Shown here piece after piece: positions 60,969-64,000 of a stretch of DNA of 64,000 nucleotides. The stretch is taken from contig NW_027478399.1 in assembly GCF_051014685.1 (NCBI RefSeq), forward strand, positions 248,001 to 312,000, read 5' to 3'. The notes beneath the pieces were generated by a model. The model was given only the letters and a program-made list of their open reading frames with translations, was not told the DNA's origin and made no database searches. The translations under genes and the position numbers were made by a program. Each line of letters begins with the position of its first letter. The stretch's first letter is position 1. The DNA is from Ptiloglossa arizonensis (lineage: Eukaryota > Arthropoda > Insecta > Hymenoptera > Colletidae).

Positions 60969-61800
60969 GGTTTCGAGTATCAGACTTGCGAAAATTTTGA
61001 TGGTTTCTCAACCATTCCTTAAATTCAAACTCCCATATCTCGCGAACGGATTGACGAACTCGAGAAATTCCTGTTGCATCTGAAAGTAGAAACTCGCCCG
61101 ATTACAAAGGTATGTGTATTTCACCCCTAGGCCAGAGTAGTTATTGGTTTCGAGTATCAGACTTGCGAAAATTGTGATTGTTTCTCAACCGTTCCTTAAT
61201 TTCAAACTCCCATATCTCACGAACGGATTGACGAGCTCGAGAAATTCCTGTTGCACCGGAAAGTAGAAACTCGCCCGATTACAAAGGTATGTGTATTTTT
61301 CCCCTGGGGCTTTGTAGTTATTGGTTTCGAGTATCAGACTTGGGAAAATTTTGATGGTTTCTCAACCATTCCTTAACTTCAAACTCCCATATCTCGCGAA
61401 CGGATTGACGAACTCGAGAAATTCCTGTTGCATCTGAAAGTAGAAACTCGCGCGTTTACAAAGGTATGTGTATTTTTCTCCTAGGCCATAGTAGTTATTG
61501 GTTTCGAGTATCAGACTTGCGAAAATTGATGGTTTCTCAACCATTCCTTAATTTCAAACTCCCATATCTCGCGAACGGATTGACGAACTCGAGAAATTCC
61601 TGTTGCATCTGAAAGTAGAAACTCGCCCGATTGCAAAGGTATGTGTATTTTTCCCCTAGGCCTTTGTAGTTATTGGTTTCGAGTATCAGACATGCGAAAA
61701 TTGTGATGGTCTCTCAACCATTCCTTAACTTCAAACTCCCATATCTCGCGAACGCATTGACGAACTCGAGAAATTCCTGTTGCATCTGAAAGTAGAAACT
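60968..61800. repeat. CCTTTGTAG-type satellite without clear higher-order repeat
   Basis: Four to five monomers of the 23-27 kb type. Odd spellings are TATTTCACCCCTAGGCC near 61,120, CATATCTCACGAACGG near 61,215, CCCCTGGGGCTTTG near 61,305, and a two-base loss in GCGAAAATTGATGG near 61,525. No gene is seen. Confidence 0.65.
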
Positions 61801-62508
61801 CGCCCGATTACAGAGGTATGTGTATTTTTGCCCTAGGCCATGGTAGTTATTGGTTTCGAGTATCAGACTTGCGAAAATTGTGATGGTTTCTCAACCATTC
61901 CTTAACTTCAAACTCCCATATCTCGCGAACTGATTGACGAACACGAGAAATTCCGGTTGCATCTGGAAGAAGAAACTCCTCCGATTACAACGGTATGTGA
62001 ATTTTTCCCCTAAGCCTTTGTAGTTATTGGTTTCGAGTATCAGACTTGCGAAAATTTTGATGGTTTCTCAAGCATTCCTTACATTCAAACTCCCATATAT
62101 CGCGAACGGATTGACGAATTCGACAAATTCCTGTTGCATCTGAAAGTAGAAACTCGCCCGATTACAGAGGTATGTGTATTTTTGCCCTAGGCCATGGTAG
62201 TTATTGGTTTCGAGTATCAGACTTGCGAAAATTGTGATGGTTTCTCAACCATTCCTTAACTTCAAACTCCCATATCTCGCGAACTGATTGACGAACACGA
62301 GAAATTCCGGTTGCATCTGGAAGAAGAAACTCCTCCGATTACAACGGTATGTGAATTTTTCCCCTAAGCCTTTGTAGTTATTGGTTTCGAGTATCAGACT
62401 TGCGAAAATTTTGATGGTTTCTCAAGCATTCCTTAACTTCAAACTCCCATATCTCGCGAACGGATTGACGAACTCGATTATTTCCTGTTGCATCTGAAAG
62501 TAGAAAGT
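61800..62508. repeat. Tandem 354-bp dimer duplication
   Basis: TCGCGAACTGATTGACG (TGATTGACGA at 61,931 and 62,285), GCATCTGGAAGAAG, AACTCCTCCG and GTATGTGAATTTTTCC repeat after exactly two monomers. In the first unit GCATTCCTTACATTC with CATATATCGCG differs from the second (GCATTCCTTAACTTC, CATATCTCGCG). The high identity implies a recent exchange. Confidence 0.85.
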
Positions 62509-64000
62509 CGACCGATTACAATGGTGTGTGTACATTTACCCTAGGTCATTCCAGTTATTCGTTTCGAGCATCAGAATTGCGAAAATTTAGATGGTTTCTC
62601 AACCATTCCTTAACTTCAAATTCCCATATCTCGCGAACGGATTGACGAGCTCGAGATATTCCTGTTGCATCTGAAAGTAGAAACTCGCCCGATTACAAAG
62701 TTATGTGTATTTTTCCCCTAGGCCTTTGTAGTTATTGGTTTCGAGTATCAGACTTGCGAAAATTTTGATGGTTTCTCAATCATTCCTTAACTTCAAACTC
62801 CCATATCTCGCGAACGGATTGACGAACTCGAGAAGTTCCTGTTGCATCTGAAACCAGAAACTCGTCCGATTACAACGGTATGTGTATTTTTCCCCCAGGC
62901 CATAGTAGTTATTGGTTTCGAGTATCAGACTCGCGAAAATTGTGATGGTCTCTCAACCATTCCTTAACTTCAAACTCCCAAATCTCGCGAACGGATTGAT
63001 GAACTCGATTATGTCCTGTTGCATCTGAAAGCAGAAGGTCGACCGATTACAATGGTGTGTGTACTTTTCCCCTAGGTCATTCCAGTTATTCGTTTCTAGC
63101 ATCAGAATTGCGAACATTTTGATGGTTTCTCAACCATTCCTCAACTTCAAACTCCCATATCTCGCCAACGGATTGACGAACTCGAGAAGTTCCTGTTGCA
63201 TCTGAAAGTAGAAGCTCGCTCGATTGCAAAGGTATGTGTATTTTTCCCCTAGGCCTTTGTAGTTATTGGTTTCGAGTATCAGACTTGCGAAAATTTTGAT
63301 GGTTTCTCAATCATTCCTTAACTTCAAACTCCCATATCTCGCGAACGGATTGACGAACTCGAGAAATTCCTGTTGCATCTGAAAGTAGAAACTCGCCCGA
63401 TTAGAAAGGTATGTGTATTTTTCCACTAGGCCTTTGTAGTTATTGGTTTCGAGTATCAGACTTGCGAAAATTTTGATGGTTTCTCAAGCATTCCTTAACT
63501 TCAAACTCCCATATCTCGCGAACGGATTGACGAACTCGAGAAGTTCCTGTTGCATCTGAAACCAGAAACTCGTCCGATTACAACGGTATGTGTATTTTTC
63601 CCCCAGGCCATAGTAGTTATTGGTTTCGAGTATCAGACTCGCGAAAATTGTGATGGTCTCTCAACCATTCCTTAACTTCAAACTCCCAAATCTCGCGAAC
63701 GGATTGATGAACTCGATTATGTCCTGTAGCATCTGAAAGCAGAAGGTCGACCGATTACAATGGTGTGTGTACTTTTCCCCTAGGTCATTCCAGTTATTCG
63801 TTTCTAGCATCAGAATTGCGAACATTTTGATGGTTTCTCAACCATTCCTCAACTTCAAACTCCCATATCTCGCCAACGGATTGACGAACTCGAGAAATTC
63901 CTGTTGCATCTGAAAGTAGAAGCTCGCTCGATTGCAAAGGTATGTGTATTCTTCCCCCAGGCCATAGTAGTTATTGGTTTCGAGTATCAGATTTGCGAAA
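62508..64000. repeat. 708-bp tetramer duplication and array continuing off the window
   Basis: AGAAGTTCCT at 62,831 and 63,539 starts two near-identical four-monomer units with CTCGTCCG, TTTTTCCCCCAGGCC, GACTCGCGAAAATTG, CCCAAATCTCGCG, GATGAACTCGATTATGTCC, AAGGTCGACCG, GCGAACATTTTG and CTCGCCAACGG. The second copy differs by TCCTGTAGC near 63,722 and by GAGAAATTCC near 63,891. The final monomer (from 63,835) is cut by the window edge, so the array continues to the right. Confidence 0.85.

Larger units (their letters stand above)
1..64000. repeat. Satellite DNA array, ~177-bp monomer, ~361 copies, fills the window
   Basis: The word TTCTCAACCATTCC recurs at 1, 178, 355, 532 and so on to 63,835 with a spacing of 177 bp, or 176 in types with a one-base deletion. 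All copies point the same way and both window edges lie inside the array, so the true array is longer. Copies differ mainly by substitutions. No transposon, gene or other repeat interrupts it. Consensus composition, counted by hand, is 73 G+C of 177 (41%). Length near one nucleosome repeat, multi-scale higher-order repeats and absence of genes are typical of centromeric or pericentromeric satellites; that location is inferred. I do not recognise the family, and no canonical CENP-B box (TTCG, four bases, A, two bases, CGGG) is present in the common monomer. Confidence 0.98.

Noticed and set aside
1..64000. CRISPR array
   Set aside because: The regular spacing looked suggestive, but the whole 177-bp unit is conserved; there are no short repeats separated by unique spacers.
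1..64000. CENP-B box
   Set aside because: TTCG words at phase 146-149, and at TTCGCGAACGG in some copies, do not continue with the required A and CGGG at the right spacing on either strand. No canonical match was found by eye.
1..64000. Arabidopsis or Brassica centromere satellite (176-178 bp)
   Set aside because: The length is similar, but the anchor words here do not resemble what I recall of those families. A database search would decide.
1..64000. tRNA, rRNA, telomere repeat or transposon ends
   Set aside because: I looked for breaks of the 177-bp phase that such features would cause and found only one- to few-base indels or whole-monomer steps.

Overview
The whole 64 kb window is one uninterrupted satellite DNA array. 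A unit of about 177 bp is repeated head to tail, always in the same orientation, for roughly 361 full copies plus a partial copy of about 166 bp at the right edge. Dividing 63,834 bp (from the first phase point to the last at 63,835) by 361 gives a mean of about 176.8 bp. I found no protein-coding gene, tRNA, rRNA, transposon, microsatellite, CRISPR array, or any single-copy sequence. Every open reading frame over 60 codons lies inside the repeat and shows the 59-codon (177/3) periodicity of the satellite, so none is annotated as a gene.

The organism must be a eukaryote, and the sequence is most likely centromeric or pericentromeric heterochromatin. A monomer length near one nucleosome repeat, layered higher-order repeats and the absence of genes all fit that. 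I do not recognise the monomer as a named family. A hand-counted consensus is about 41% GC with 10 CpG per 177 bp (observed/expected about 1.3), so CpG is not depleted. This argues weakly against long-term heavy germline CpG methylation and would suit many invertebrates, but the taxon cannot be fixed from the sequence.

Monomer phase used throughout: base 1 is the first T of TTCTCAACC. Anchors are CTCGCG at phase 35-40 (NruI TCGCGA overlaps it), CTCGAG (XhoI) at 55-60, TTGCATCTGAA at 70-80, TCGCCCGATTA at 90-100, CCTAGG (AvrII) at 122-127, GTTATTGGTTTCGAG at 136-150 and AAAATTTT at 164-171. A 6-bp inverted repeat (ATGGTT/AACCAT, loop TCTC) straddles the monomer boundary. Phase 101-135 is the variable window and defines most monomer types.

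Layout. 0-3.5 kb: alternating types and 354-bp dimers. 3.5-9.2 kb: monomers carrying GGAAATCGAG, with a 531-bp trimer repeat at about 5-6.9 kb. 9.18-14.6 kb: an 18-monomer block duplicated at 3,184 bp offset. 14.6-23.3 kb: a mosaic of shorter duplications. 23.3-27.6 kb: 6- to 8-monomer repeats of a new type (CCTTTGTAG / CCACAGTAG). 27.9-44.4 kb: four copies of a block of about 3 kb, each with its own whole-monomer gains or losses, separated by 23-27 kb-type spacers. 44.1-50 kb: a 6-monomer (1,060 bp) higher-order repeat nested in a 17-monomer (2,999 bp) one. 49.3-55.0 kb: a 13-monomer block in two copies. 55.8-61.0 kb: a block of about 2.7 kb duplicated, the second copy lacking two separate monomers. 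61-64 kb: recent 2-mer and 4-mer duplications.

No undescribed gene system is present. The interest lies in the evolutionary record of the array (unequal exchange in whole-monomer steps, conversion-like patches, local homogenisation domains) and in a cluster of single-base indels at 44.4-50.3 kb that looks like assembly error. Block boundaries were read by eye and are good to tens of bases unless stated.
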